A DNA stretch of 64,000 bases from Ruminococcus sp. UBA1394 (lineage in GTDB: Bacteria; Bacillota; Clostridia; Oscillospirales; Ruminococcaceae). Positions 23,921 to 32,511 of this stretch are shown here, one piece after another. The translations under genes were made by a program, and so were the position numbers. The first letter of the stretch is position 1. Every line of letters begins with the position of its first letter. The stretch covers positions 27,459 through 91,458 of the forward strand of contig DBQM01000019.1 in assembly GCA_002305725.1 (NCBI GenBank), read 5' to 3'. The notes beneath the pieces were generated by a model. That model had not been told where the DNA came from. It saw only the letters and a list, made by a program, of their open reading frames with translations, and did no database searches.

Positions 23921-24178
23921 ATGTCTGAGAGAAACCTTAGAAAGACAAGGGTTGGTAAAGTTGTAAGCGACAAGATGGACAAAACTATCGTTGTTGCTAT
24001 CGCTGACAATGTTAAACACCCGCTTTACAAGAAGATCATCAAGCGTACAGTTAAGCTCAAGGCGCACGATGAAAACAACGAATGCCGCATCGGCGACCGT
24101 GTTGAAGTTATGGAAACACGTCCGCTTTCAAAGGATAAGAGATGGCGCGTTGTAAACATTATCGAAAAAGCTAAGTAA
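23921..24178 (+). CDS. rpsQ: 30S ribosomal protein S17
   Basis: S17 is a primary 16S rRNA-binding OB-fold protein. The 85-residue product contains KTRVGKVVSDKMDKTIVVAI and GDRVEVMETRPLSKDKRWRV. It is followed by a 60-base gap with a hairpin at 24197-24220 before rplN, where the spc part of the cluster begins. Confidence 0.97.
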   Translation: MSERNLRKTRVGKVVSDKMDKTIVVAIADNVKHPLYKKIIKRTVKLKAHDENNECRIGDRVEVMETRPLSKDKRWRVVNIIEKAK

Positions 24179-24196
24179 TTTTTAATACAGACGAAG

Positions 24197-24220
24197 GAAG
24201 CGGTTTAAGAGAAACGCTTC
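24197..24220 (+). other. Bulged hairpin in front of rplN
   Basis: GAAGC (24197-24201) pairs with GCTTC (24216-24220) and GTTT (24203-24206) with AAAC (24212-24215), leaving a single bulged G202 and an AAGAG loop. It ends two bases before the AAAGGAGG ribosome site of rplN, so it could affect its translation. A role is inferred from position only. Confidence 0.45.
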
Positions 24221-24238
24221 TGAAAGGAGGAACTCGCT

Positions 24239-24607
24239 GTGATACAAATGCAGTCTTATATGAAGGTTGCTGATAACACCGGAGCTAAAGAGCTTATGTG
24301 TATCAGAGTTCTGGGCGGTACACGCAGAAGATATGCAAATATCGGTGACGTGGTTGTAGCTTCCGTTAAGAAAGCAACACCCGGCGGCGTTGTTAAGAAG
24401 GGCGACGTTGTAAAGGCAGTTATCGTTCGTTCAGCAAAGGGCCTGAGAAGAGAAGACGGCACATACATTCGTTTCGACGAAAATGCAGCTGTTATCATTA
24501 AGGAAGATAAAAACCCAAGAGGTACACGTATATTCGGACCTGTAGCAAGAGAGCTTCGTGACAAGGACTATATGAAAATATTGAGCCTTGCACCGGAAGT
24601 ATTATAA
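24239..24607 (+). CDS. rplN: 50S ribosomal protein L14
   Basis: L14 forms inter-subunit bridges. The 122-residue product uses a GTG start (GTG-ATA-CAA-ATG) giving the canonical MIQMQSYMKVADNTGAKELM; the GAAAGGAGG 8 to 10 bases upstream and the conserved N-terminus fix this start rather than the ATG three codons on. The C-terminus ends in LSLAPEVL. Confidence 0.97.
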   Translation: MIQMQSYMKVADNTGAKELMCIRVLGGTRRRYANIGDVVVASVKKATPGGVVKKGDVVKAVIVRSAKGLRREDGTYIRFDENAAVIIKEDKNPRGTRIFGPVARELRDKDYMKILSLAPEVL

Positions 24608-24620
24608 TGGAGGTGTCATG

Positions 24621-24986
24621 ATGAGCAAATTACACGTTAAAACAGGTGACACAGTCGTTCTGCTTACAGGTGACTACAAGGACAAATTCGAGGACAAGGG
24701 CAAGAGAAAGACAGGCAAGGTTCTGGAAGTAAGCCCTAAGGAAGGCAAGGTTATCGTTGAGGGAATCAACATGATAACAAAGCACATGAAGCCTACAAGA
24801 ATGGGTCAGTCAGGCAGCCTTATCAAGGCAGAGTCTCCGATTTATGCTTCAAAGGTTCAGCTCGTTTGCCCTAAGTGCGGCAAGCCTACAAGAGTTGGTC
24901 ACGGCTTTGAGGAAAAGACAAATGCTGCCGGCGTTACAAAGAAGACTCCGGTAAGAATCTGCAAGAAGTGCGGACACAATTTCTAA
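24621..24986 (+). CDS. rplX: 50S ribosomal protein L24 with zinc-ribbon-like C-terminus
   Basis: L24 is an assembly-initiator protein. The 121-residue product has the N-terminal KOW segment KTGDTVVLLTGDYKDKF and a C-terminal pair of Cys-x2-Cys motifs, CPKCGKPTRVGH and CKKCGHNF, which look like a zinc ribbon. Of two adjacent ATGs the one at 24621 has the better distance to TGGAGG. E. coli L24 lacks these Cys; the form with them is common in Firmicutes. Confidence 0.95.
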   Translation: MSKLHVKTGDTVVLLTGDYKDKFEDKGKRKTGKVLEVSPKEGKVIVEGINMITKHMKPTRMGQSGSLIKAESPIYASKVQLVCPKCGKPTRVGHGFEEKTNAAGVTKKTPVRICKKCGHNF

Positions 24987-25002
24987 TAGAAGGAGAAACG
25001 AC

Positions 25003-25542
25003 ATGGCAAGATTAAAAGATTATTATGTTGATACCGTAGCTCCTGCTTTGATGAAGAAATTCAACTACAAGAGTGTTATGGAAATTCCGAAGCTTGATAA
25101 GGTTGTAATCAATGTCGGCGCCGGCGAAGCAATTTCAAATTCAAAGGTTATCGACGCTATCATGAACGACCTTATGCAGATCACAGGTCAGAAGCCGGTT
25201 GTCTGCAGAGCCAAGAAATCCGTTGCTAACTTTAAGCTCCGTGAAGGTATGCCGATCGGTGTTAAGGTTACACTGAGAAGAGAGAATATGTATGAATTCG
25301 TTGACAAGCTTTTCAACGTTGCATTCCCTCGTGTAAGAGATTTCAGAGGTATTAATCCAAACTCTTTTGACGGCAAGGGCAATTACTCAACCGGTATCAA
25401 GGAACAGCTTATATTCCCTGAAATCGAGTATGATAAGATTGACAAGGTTAGAGGAATGGATATAAATTTCATCACAACAGCTAAGACTGATGAAGAAGCA
25501 AAAGAGCTGCTCGAAATGCTGGGCGCACCATTTGCTAAGTAA
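25003..25542 (+). CDS. rplE: 50S ribosomal protein L5
   Basis: L5 binds 5S rRNA and contacts the P-site tRNA. The 179-residue product contains VINVGAGEAISNSKVID, RAKKSVANFKLREGMPIG and the C-terminal FPEIEYDKIDKVRGMDI, all family signatures. AAGGAG lies upstream of the ATG. Confidence 0.98.
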   Translation: MARLKDYYVDTVAPALMKKFNYKSVMEIPKLDKVVINVGAGEAISNSKVIDAIMNDLMQITGQKPVVCRAKKSVANFKLREGMPIGVKVTLRRENMYEFVDKLFNVAFPRVRDFRGINPNSFDGKGNYSTGIKEQLIFPEIEYDKIDKVRGMDINFITTAKTDEEAKELLEMLGAPFAK

Positions 25543-25561
25543 TTAGGGAGGATTTTTCAAA

Positions 25562-25747
25562 ATGGCAAAAAAAGCGATGATTAATAAGCAGCAGAGAACT
25601 CCCAAGTATTCCACCAGAGCTTACAACAGATGCAAGATCTGCGGCAGACCTCATGCATATCTGAGAAAATTCGGTATATGCCGTATCTGCTTCAGAGAGT
25701 TGGCTCACAAGGGACAGATCCCTGGTGTAAGAAAGTCAAGCTGGTAA
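25562..25747 (+). CDS. rpsN: 30S ribosomal protein S14, zinc-binding type (S14Z)
   Basis: The 61-residue length and the two Cys pairs, CKICGRPHAY and CRICFRELAH, identify the zinc-binding short form of S14. In many Firmicutes a second, zinc-free S14 is encoded elsewhere and used under zinc shortage; none is seen in this window. GGGAGGA lies upstream. Confidence 0.97.
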   Translation: MAKKAMINKQQRTPKYSTRAYNRCKICGRPHAYLRKFGICRICFRELAHKGQIPGVRKSSW

Positions 25748-25769
25748 AAATACAAAGGAGGTCATTGGC

Positions 25770-26168
25770 ATGCAGATTACTGATACAATAGCAGATTTAC
25801 TGACAAGAATTCGTAATGCGAGTTCTGCAAAGCACGCCACGGTTGACGTTCCTGCTTCAAATGTCAAGAAGGCTATTACAGAGATTCTCGTTGACGAGGG
25901 TTATGTAAAGAGCTTTCAGCTCATTGAAGACGGCAAGCAGGGTATTATAAGAATCACTCTTAAATATACAGACAGCAAGTCACCTGTTATCACCGGTCTT
26001 CGCAGGGTTTCAAAACCGGGTTTACGTATTTATTCAAGTTGTGAGGATATGCCTAAGGTTAGAAAGGGACTTGGTATTGCAATCGTTTCTACATCTAAGG
26101 GAATCATGACAGACAAGAAGGCTCGTGAGCTTAATGTCGGCGGCGAGCTGTTAGCATTCGTTTGGTAA
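25770..26168 (+). CDS. rpsH: 30S ribosomal protein S8
   Basis: S8 is a primary 16S rRNA binder and, in E. coli, the translational repressor of the spc operon. The 132-residue product starts MQITDTIADLLTRIRNAS and has the ISTSKGIMTDKKAREL region near the C-terminus. AAGGAGG precedes the ATG. Confidence 0.98.
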   Translation: MQITDTIADLLTRIRNASSAKHATVDVPASNVKKAITEILVDEGYVKSFQLIEDGKQGIIRITLKYTDSKSPVITGLRRVSKPGLRIYSSCEDMPKVRKGLGIAIVSTSKGIMTDKKARELNVGGELLAFVW

Positions 26169-26181
26169 GGAGGACAGGGAA

Positions 26182-26727
26182 ATGTCACGTATAGGAAAAA
26201 TGCCGATTAGTGTCCCTGCCGGTGTTGATGTTAAGATCGACAACAACGTTGTTACAGTCAAGGGTCCTAAGGGTACACTCACTAAAGAATTTTCAGATTC
26301 AATGATCATTGAATTCAAGGATGGCACAATTACAGTTGCACGTCCTAACGAATTAAAAATAAACAAGAGCCTTCATGGTCTTACAAGAACACTTATTGCC
26401 AACATGGTTGAGGGTGTTACAAACGGCTATTCAAAGACTCTTGAAATCGAAGGTGTCGGCTACCGTGCCGCAAAGCAGGGCAAGAACCTCGTTATGAACC
26501 TCGGTTTCTCACATCAGGTAACTGTTGCTGAAATCGACGGCATCACAATCGACGTTCCGCAGCCGAACAAGATCGTAATCAACGGAATTGACAAGCAGGC
26601 TGTTGGCCAGTTTGCTGCTGAAGTCCGTGAAAAGCGTCCGCCTGAGCCGTATAAGGGCAAGGGAATCAGATATGCCGGAGAGCGCATCATCCGCAAGGAA
26701 GGTAAGGCCGGCAAGGGCAAGAAGTAA
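26182..26727 (+). CDS. rplF: 50S ribosomal protein L6
   Basis: L6 lies near the factor-binding site. The 181-residue product begins MSRIGKMPISVPAGVDV, and the C-terminal RPPEPYKGKGIRYAGE is the classic L6 signature. AAGGAGGACAGGGAA separates it from rpsH. Confidence 0.98.
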   Translation: MSRIGKMPISVPAGVDVKIDNNVVTVKGPKGTLTKEFSDSMIIEFKDGTITVARPNELKINKSLHGLTRTLIANMVEGVTNGYSKTLEIEGVGYRAAKQGKNLVMNLGFSHQVTVAEIDGITIDVPQPNKIVINGIDKQAVGQFAAEVREKRPPEPYKGKGIRYAGERIIRKEGKAGKGKK

Positions 26728-26745
26728 TAAAGGAGTGAATTTGCA

Positions 26746-27105
26746 ATGATTAAAAAGGCTGATACAAAAAAAGCCAGAGCAAAAAGACATACCAGAGTTC
26801 GTGGCAAGATTTCCGGTACTCCTGAACGTCCTCGTCTGAATGTATTCCGTTCTGCAAAGCACATTTATGCTCAGATTATTGACGATGTAAACGGAGTTAC
26901 ACTTGCTTCCGCTTCAAGCATGGATAAGGAATTTGAAGGAAACGGCGGAAATGCCGAGGGCGCACGCAAGGTCGGCGAAATGGTTGCAAAGCGTGCTGTT
27001 GATAAGGGAATTGCTGAAGTTGTATTCGACAGAGGCGGCTTCCTCTATCACGGAAGAGTAAAAGAGCTTGCTGAAGGAGCTCGTGAAAACGGACTGAAGT
27101 TCTAA
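26746..27105 (+). CDS. rplR: 50S ribosomal protein L18
   Basis: L18 brings 5S rRNA into the 50S subunit with L5. The 119-residue product contains RVRGKISGTPERPRLNVFRS and ends in FDRGGFLYHGRVKELAEGA, matching the family throughout. AAAGGAG lies upstream of the ATG. Confidence 0.98.
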   Translation: MIKKADTKKARAKRHTRVRGKISGTPERPRLNVFRSAKHIYAQIIDDVNGVTLASASSMDKEFEGNGGNAEGARKVGEMVAKRAVDKGIAEVVFDRGGFLYHGRVKELAEGARENGLKF

Positions 27106-27121
27106 GAAGGAGGTAATACTT

Positions 27122-27622
27122 TTGGCTAATATAGATGCAAAAGCATTGGAGCTTTCCGAAAAGGTTGTTTCCATTAACAGAGTTTCCAAGACTGTTAAGG
27201 GCGGACGTATTCTCAAGTTCGCAGCTCTCGTAGTAGTAGGCGACGGAAACGGCACAGTAGGCTTTGGTCTGGGAAAATCAGGCGAAGTTCCTGACGCAAT
27301 CCGCAAGGGTATCGAAGACGCTAAGAAGAATCTTGTAAAGGTTCCTATGTATGGTACAACAATTCCTCACGAAATCGTGGGCGAATTCGGCGCCGGCAGA
27401 GTTCTTATGAAGCCTGCTGCTCCTGGTACAGGCGTTATCGCAGGCGGTCCTGTTCGTGCCGTTATCGAAATGGCAGGTATCAAGGATATCAGAACAAAAT
27501 CCCTGCGTTCAAACAACCCATGCAACGTAGTAAGAGCTACAATCAACGGACTTACATCATGCGCAACTCTCAAGGAAGTTGCTGAAAAGAGAGGCAAGTC
27601 CATCAAGGAAATTTTAGGCTAA
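27122..27622 (+). CDS. rpsE: 30S ribosomal protein S5
   Basis: S5 acts in decoding accuracy and mRNA unwinding. The 166-residue product uses a TTG start (TTG-GCT-AAT) after GGAGG; no in-frame ATG lies near. It carries VSKTVKGGRILKFAALVVVG and GVIAGGPVRAVIEMAGIKDI, the S5 signatures. Confidence 0.97.
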   Translation: MANIDAKALELSEKVVSINRVSKTVKGGRILKFAALVVVGDGNGTVGFGLGKSGEVPDAIRKGIEDAKKNLVKVPMYGTTIPHEIVGEFGAGRVLMKPAAPGTGVIAGGPVRAVIEMAGIKDIRTKSLRSNNPCNVVRATINGLTSCATLKEVAEKRGKSIKEILG

Positions 27623-27635
27623 GGAGAGAGCAGAT

Positions 27636-27812
27636 ATGGCAAAGCAGATCAAGCTCGTAAAGAGTCTTATTGGAAGAAAAGATGACCAGATTGCTACTGC
27701 TCATTCACTGGGACTTAAAAAGGTTGGTCAGGTTGTAACACAGCCGGACAATGAGCAGACAAAGGGAAAAATCAATAAAATTTCTCACCTCGTGGAGGTT
27801 CAGGACGCATAA
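27636..27812 (+). CDS. rpmD: 50S ribosomal protein L30
   Basis: A 58-residue gene between rpsE and rplO, short enough to be missed by length cut-offs. The translation begins MAKQIKLVKSLIGRKDDQ and ends in INKISHLVEVQDA, with the conserved LGLKKVGQVV core of bacterial L30. AAGGAGAG lies 7 to 8 bases before the ATG at 27636. Gene order (S5-L30-L15) is the standard one. Confidence 0.97.
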   Translation: MAKQIKLVKSLIGRKDDQIATAHSLGLKKVGQVVTQPDNEQTKGKINKISHLVEVQDA

Positions 27813-27830
27813 GCAAGGAGGTGCATCACG

Positions 27831-28271
27831 ATGAAGTTACACGAATTATCACCGGCACCGGGTTCTGTTTCAGAGCGCAAGCGTGTAGGCAGAGGTCACG
27901 GTTCAGGTAACGGCAAAACTGCCGGCAAGGGTCACAAGGGCCAGAACGCACGTTCAGGCGGCGGCGTAAGAATCGGCTTTGAAGGCGGACAGATGCCATT
28001 GGCAAGAAGAATCCCTAAGAGAGGCTTCAACAACATTTTTGCCAAGAAATATTCAATCGTTAATGTTTCAGATCTCAGCAAGTTTGTTGACGGAACAGTT
28101 GTTGACACAGAAATGCTGATTGCTGCAGGTCTTGTTAAAAAGGAAAATGATGGAATCAAGGTTCTCGGAAACGGAGAGCTCACATCAAAAATCACTGTAA
28201 AGGCTGCTAAATTCTCAAAGAGCGCAATCGAAAAAATCGAAAAGGCTGGCGGGAAAGCAGAGGTGATTTAA
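27831..28271 (+). CDS. rplO: 50S ribosomal protein L15
   Basis: L15 is a late-assembly protein with a long basic arm. The 146-residue product has LSPAPGSVSERKRVGRGHGS, GKTAGKGHKGQNARSGG and GFEGGQMPLARRIPKRGF. Its stop is one base before the secY start, so the two are coupled. Confidence 0.98.
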   Translation: MKLHELSPAPGSVSERKRVGRGHGSGNGKTAGKGHKGQNARSGGGVRIGFEGGQMPLARRIPKRGFNNIFAKKYSIVNVSDLSKFVDGTVVDTEMLIAAGLVKKENDGIKVLGNGELTSKITVKAAKFSKSAIEKIEKAGGKAEVI

Positions 28272-28272
28272 T

Positions 28273-29592
28273 GTGTTCGAAACACTGAGAAATGCGTGGA
28301 AAGTTACTGAAATTCGCAAAAAGCTTTTGTTCACATTATTCATCATTATCGTTTTCAGATTCGGAAGTGCACTGACAGTTCCGTTTCTGAATTTAGCAAC
28401 AGTTCAGACATGGATGGATCAGAACGCCACAGGCGGTAACTTCCTTGAATATCTGAACGTTCTGACAGGTGGTGCGCTTTCAAAGGCGACAATTTTCTCA
28501 TTGTCAATTACGCCTTACATTAACGCATCTATCATAGTACAGCTGCTGACTTATGCTCTTCCTCCTCTTGAGAGATTACAGCAGGAGGGTGAAGAGGGAA
28601 GAAAGACTATCAACAAGATAACAGCTTTTGTTTCTCTGGGTCTTTCAATATTCATGTCAATCGCTTACTATTTCACACTTAAAAATATGGGTGCAGTTGA
28701 GTATACAACCGGATTTGAAGGTGTATTTACTGCAATCGTAATTTCATCCTGCTTTGTTGCAGGAGCTATGCTCGTAGTATGGATGGGCAACAGAATCAAT
28801 GACAAGGGTATCGGAAACGGTGTTTCCATGATACTTTTTGCAGGTATCGTTGCAAGATTCCCGACTGATGTCGGAACACTCGTTTCACTTACAAAGGAAA
28901 CTCCATCCAGGTATTTATTCGTATCAATCGGTATTGCAATCGTATTCGTAATCATGATCGGCTTTGTTGTATTTATGAACGAATCCGAAAGAAGAATTCC
29001 GATCCAGTATGCAAAGAGAGTTGTCGGCAGAAGACAGTACGGCGGACAGAGCACACACATTCCTGTAAAGGTTTGCATGAGCGGTGTTATGCCTATCATC
29101 TTCGCTATGGCATTTATGTCACTCCCAAGCACAATCGGAATGTTCAAGGCTCCATATGCAAGTCCGGAAGGATTCTGGCAGAACTTCTATAACGGATTCC
29201 TTAAATTCTTCAGCACACAGTCGTTCTCATACGCAATACTCTACTTCATTCTGATTATCGCATTCAACTACTTCTACGTTTCAATGCAGTATAATCCGAT
29301 TGAAATTGCAAACCAGTTAAGACAGAACAACGGCGGCATCCCTGGTATCAGACCTGGTAAACCGACATCTGATTATATTCAGAGAGTTTTGTCAAAGATT
29401 ACATTAGTCGGCGCTATATTCCTTGGAATCATTGCAATCTTCCCGATTTTCCTTGGTATGTGGGACGACAACCTGAGAAGTCTTTCAATGGGCGGTACAA
29501 CAATGCTTATCGTTGTAAGCGTTGCGCTTGAAACAGTTCGTACACTGGAATCACAGCTGATGATGCGTCATCACAAGGGATTCCTTGAATAA
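28273..29592 (+). CDS. secY: Preprotein translocase subunit SecY
   Basis: SecY is the channel of the general secretion pathway, needed here for the lipoproteins and dockerin enzymes of the window. The 439-residue protein has ten predicted membrane segments, the plug-region GGALSKATIFSLSITPYINA, and the cytoplasmic loop QYAKRVVGRRQYGGQSTHIP. It starts with GTG (GTG-TTC-GAA) one base after rplO; the AGAGGTG site lies inside the end of rplO. Confidence 0.97.
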   Translation: MFETLRNAWKVTEIRKKLLFTLFIIIVFRFGSALTVPFLNLATVQTWMDQNATGGNFLEYLNVLTGGALSKATIFSLSITPYINASIIVQLLTYALPPLERLQQEGEEGRKTINKITAFVSLGLSIFMSIAYYFTLKNMGAVEYTTGFEGVFTAIVISSCFVAGAMLVVWMGNRINDKGIGNGVSMILFAGIVARFPTDVGTLVSLTKETPSRYLFVSIGIAIVFVIMIGFVVFMNESERRIPIQYAKRVVGRRQYGGQSTHIPVKVCMSGVMPIIFAMAFMSLPSTIGMFKAPYASPEGFWQNFYNGFLKFFSTQSFSYAILYFILIIAFNYFYVSMQYNPIEIANQLRQNNGGIPGIRPGKPTSDYIQRVLSKITLVGAIFLGIIAIFPIFLGMWDDNLRSLSMGGTTMLIVVSVALETVRTLESQLMMRHHKGFLE

Positions 29593-29604
29593 GGAGGTCG
29601 TAAG

Positions 29605-30237
29605 ATGAATCTAATTTTGTTAGGTGCTCCGGGTGCCGGAAAAGGAACACAGGCTGAGGTTATCGCTGAGGCTAAGAAAATTCCGCAGATTTCAACAGGT
29701 AATATCCTGAGAGAGGCTGTAAAGAACGGTACAGAATACGGTCTTAAAGCTAAGGCTGCTATGGACAGCGGTTCACTTGTTTCCGATGACGTTGTTATCG
29801 GTATCTTAAAGGACAGAATCGCTGAGGACGACTGCAAAAACGGTTTTGTCCTTGACGGTTTCCCGAGAACTGTTCCTCAGGCTGAGGCTCTGGAGGCTAT
29901 GGGTGTTAAAATTGATAAGGTAATTGAAATATTTGTTCCGGATGAAACAATCCAGAAAAGACTGTCAGGAAGAAGAGTCTGCGAGGACTGCGGCGCTTCC
30001 TATCACACAGAATTCAAGCCGTCAAAGGCTGAAGGAAAATGTGACAAGTGCGGCGGAAACACAGTTCAGAGAAAAGACGATCAGCCTGAAACAGTTATTG
30101 AGCGTTTAAAGGTATATCATGAGCAGACAGCGCCTTTAAAGGATTTCTATTCCAAGCAGGGCAAGCTTGAGACTATTGTTGGTCAGGAGGATGTTGCTGA
30201 AACTTCCAAGCTGACACTGAAAGCTGTTGAGGCATAA
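29605..30237 (+). CDS. adk: Adenylate kinase with zinc-binding LID
   Basis: Adk interconverts ATP+AMP and 2 ADP. The 210-residue product has the P-loop GAPGAGKGTQ, DGFPRT and a LID domain with CEDCG ... CDKCGG, the four-Cys zinc site found in Gram-positive adenylate kinases. GGAGG lies upstream of the ATG. Its end is one base before the map start, as in other Firmicutes. Confidence 0.98.
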   Translation: MNLILLGAPGAGKGTQAEVIAEAKKIPQISTGNILREAVKNGTEYGLKAKAAMDSGSLVSDDVVIGILKDRIAEDDCKNGFVLDGFPRTVPQAEALEAMGVKIDKVIEIFVPDETIQKRLSGRRVCEDCGASYHTEFKPSKAEGKCDKCGGNTVQRKDDQPETVIERLKVYHEQTAPLKDFYSKQGKLETIVGQEDVAETSKLTLKAVEA

Positions 30238-30238
30238 A

Positions 30239-30988
30239 ATGGTAAGCATAAAATCAAGCACTGATTTAGCTAAGATGCGTGAAGCCGGTCAGATAGCCGG
30301 CAGAGCGCTGAAGCTTGCGGGTGAATCCATAAAAGCAGGTATGACAACAAAGGCCCTTGACAAAATAATCCACGATTATATAGTAGGGTGCGGAGCAAAG
30401 CCGTCGTTTTTAAATTACGGCGGATTTCCGGGAAGTGCCTGTATCTCAATAAACGAAGAAGTTATTCACGGTATTCCAAGCCATAAGAAAAGAATTTCTG
30501 AAGGCGACATAGTCAGTGTTGATGTGGGAGCGTTTTATAACGGCTTTCACGGAGATACCTGTGCGACATTTGCTGTCGGAAAGGTTTCCGACGAGGCAAA
30601 GGCACTTCTGAAGGTAACTGAGGAAAGTCTTTACGAGGGTATCAAAGCTGCTCAGGTCGGCGCAAGACTGGGCGATGTAGGCCACGCAGTTGAGGAATAC
30701 TGCTCGTCAAGAGGCTATGGAATCGTAAGGAATTACTGCGGACACGGAATCGGCAGGGATCTGCACGAGTCACCGGAGGTTCCGAATTACGGAAAAGCCG
30801 GACACGGACAGCGCCTTGTTGCCGGAATGACATTCTGTATCGAGCCTATGATAAATCAGAAAGGCGACGGAGTAAAGGTACTCAGAGACGGATGGACCGT
30901 TGTAACGGCAAACGGTTCTCTTTCGGCTCATTTTGAACACGCTATCGCAATTACACCGACAGGACCTGTTATTCTAACTCAGCCGTAA
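30239..30988 (+). CDS. map: Methionine aminopeptidase, type I
   Basis: Map removes the initiator Met from nascent proteins. The 249-residue product carries the metal ligands in VSVDVGAFYNGFHGDTC (two Asp), CGHGIGRDLHE (His), FCIEPMI (Glu) and HFEHAIAIT (Glu). The ATG at 30239 is one base after the adk stop; an in-frame ATG at 30227 would lie inside adk and is less likely. Confidence 0.96.
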   Translation: MVSIKSSTDLAKMREAGQIAGRALKLAGESIKAGMTTKALDKIIHDYIVGCGAKPSFLNYGGFPGSACISINEEVIHGIPSHKKRISEGDIVSVDVGAFYNGFHGDTCATFAVGKVSDEAKALLKVTEESLYEGIKAAQVGARLGDVGHAVEEYCSSRGYGIVRNYCGHGIGRDLHESPEVPNYGKAGHGQRLVAGMTFCIEPMINQKGDGVKVLRDGWTVVTANGSLSAHFEHAIAITPTGPVILTQP

Positions 30989-31004
30989 AAAAAAGGAGAA
31001 AAGT

Positions 31005-31247
31005 TTGGATATACAAAAGGGAATGATTGTAAAGGCGGTTGCCGGAAGAGATAAGGGAGGATATTTCGCAGTTTGCGGCACTGAGAACGGAATGGTTCTT
31101 ATAGCGGACGGGAAGGCCCGAAAGCTTGAGACGCCCAAACGAAAGAATATCAGACATCTGAAGTTCACCGGTAAAATAATCGGGCTTAACGATATAACCA
31201 ATAAAAAGCTTAAAAATGTGCTGACGGAATTCGCCGGCACACCGTAA
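31005..31247 (+). CDS. KOW-domain RNA-binding protein (L14E/L6E/L27E-like)
   Basis: An 80-residue basic protein starting with TTG after AAGGAG. The N-terminal KGMIVKAVAGRDKGGYFAVC is a KOW-type RNA-binding stretch, and the rest (ADGKARKLETPKRKN, TNKKLKNVLTEF) matches the small 'ribosomal protein L14E/L6E/L27E-like' family that Firmicutes encode between map and infA. It probably binds rRNA or the ribosome; the exact role is not established. Confidence 0.85.
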   Translation: MDIQKGMIVKAVAGRDKGGYFAVCGTENGMVLIADGKARKLETPKRKNIRHLKFTGKIIGLNDITNKKLKNVLTEFAGTP

Positions 31248-31269
31248 CCGATATGGGGAGGTATTAATT

Positions 31270-31488
31270 TTGTCTAAGGAAGATGTAATTGAATTAGAGG
31301 GTATCGTTGAAGAAGCTTTGCCGAATGCAATGTTTCGTGTCAAGCTGCCAAACGACCATGTAATTCTCGGGCATGTATCAGGAAAGCTGAGAATGAATTA
31401 TATCAGAATCGTTCCCGGCGATAAGGTAACAGTTGAAATGTCACCTTATGACCTGACTAAGGGCAGAATCACCTGGAGAGCCAAGTAA
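31270..31488 (+). CDS. infA: Translation initiation factor IF-1
   Basis: IF-1 occupies the ribosomal A site during initiation. The 72-residue OB-fold protein uses a TTG start (TTG-TCT-AAG) after GGGGAGG, and contains GIVEEALPNAMFRVKLPN and the C-terminal VEMSPYDLTKGRITWR, invariant features of bacterial IF-1. Confidence 0.97.
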   Translation: MSKEDVIELEGIVEEALPNAMFRVKLPNDHVILGHVSGKLRMNYIRIVPGDKVTVEMSPYDLTKGRITWRAK

Positions 31489-31555
31489 AAAGGCTTATGA
31501 AACCTGAGGCGTTGTGAAAATAATGCTTCTGTAATCTATCAAGGAGGTATTTTCA

Positions 31556-31669
31556 ATGAAAGTCAGACCTTCAGTTAAACCTATTTGCGAAAAATGCAAG
31601 GTTATTAAACGCAAGGGAAAAGTAATGGTAATTTGCGAAAATCCAAAGCATAAACAGCGTCAGGGATAA
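31556..31669 (+). CDS. rpmJ: 50S ribosomal protein L36, zinc-binding type
   Basis: A 37-residue gene between infA and rpsM. Translation gives [20 protein letters not shown] and ends in [11 protein letters not shown]; Cys-x2-Cys ... Cys-x4-His is the zinc site of the C+ form of L36. AAGGAGG lies 9 bases before the ATG at 31556. The order infA-rpmJ-rpsM is standard. Confidence 0.97.
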
Positions 31670-31705
31670 TTCCTGACATCTTATTAATGGAGGTGCTATT
31701 AATTA

Positions 31706-32074
31706 ATGGCAAGAATTTCTGGTGTTGACCTGCCGAAGGATAAGAGAGTTGAGATCGGCTTGACTTACATCTACGGCATTGGTCGTCAGACTGCTGTAAC
31801 GATCCTTAAAGAAACAGGAGTTAATCCTGACACAAGAGTTAAGGACCTTTCAGAAGAAGACGTAGCAAAGCTGCGTGACTATATTGATAAGAACTGCAAC
31901 GTTGAGGGTGACCTCAGAAGAGAAGTTGCGCTTAATATCAAGAGACTTGTTGAAATCGGCTGCTACAGAGGCGTTCGTCATCGTAAGGGTCTGCCTGTAA
32001 GAGGACAGAGAACAAAGACAAACGCAAGAACCCGCAAGGGCCCGGCAAAGACGATTGCAAACAAGAAGAAGTAA
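31706..32074 (+). CDS. rpsM: 30S ribosomal protein S13
   Basis: S13 contacts the P-site tRNA and forms bridges to the 50S subunit. The 122-residue product starts MARISGVDLPKDKRVEIGLT and ends in the basic RGQRTKTNARTRKGPAKT tail. TGGAGGTG lies upstream. Confidence 0.98.
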   Translation: MARISGVDLPKDKRVEIGLTYIYGIGRQTAVTILKETGVNPDTRVKDLSEEDVAKLRDYIDKNCNVEGDLRREVALNIKRLVEIGCYRGVRHRKGLPVRGQRTKTNARTRKGPAKTIANKKK

Positions 32075-32089
32075 GGAGGACTTGATAAA

Positions 32090-32491
32090 ATGGCACAGCA
32101 GAAACCTAAAAAAGTTGCTATCAGAAGACGCAGAGAGCGTAAAAATATCGAGAGCGGCGCTGTTCATATTCAGTCCACTTTCAACAACACAATCGTAACT
32201 ATCACAGATACACAGGGAAACGCTATTTCATGGGCAAGCGCAGGCGGACTTGGCTTCAGAGGCTCAAGAAAGTCTACACCATTCGCTGCACAGACAGCTG
32301 CTGAAACAGCTGCAAAGGCTGCTATGGAACATGGTCTTAAGACTGTTGAAGTTTACGTTAAGGGACCTGGTTCAGGCAGAGAAGCTGCAATCAGAGCACT
32401 TCAGACAGTTGGTCTTGAAGTTAAGATGATCAAAGACGTTACCCCAATTCCGCACAACGGATGCCGTCCTCCAAAGAGAAGACGTGTCTAA
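32090..32491 (+). CDS. rpsK: 30S ribosomal protein S11
   Basis: S11 forms part of the platform and the mRNA exit. The 133-residue product contains IQSTFNNTIVTITDTQGNAI and ends in PIPHNGCRPPKRRRV, as in all bacterial S11. AAGGAGG precedes the ATG. Confidence 0.98.
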   Translation: MAQQKPKKVAIRRRRERKNIESGAVHIQSTFNNTIVTITDTQGNAISWASAGGLGFRGSRKSTPFAAQTAAETAAKAAMEHGLKTVEVYVKGPGSGREAAIRALQTVGLEVKMIKDVTPIPHNGCRPPKRRRV

Positions 32492-32511
32492 TTTACAGGA
32501 GGTGCAAAAAA

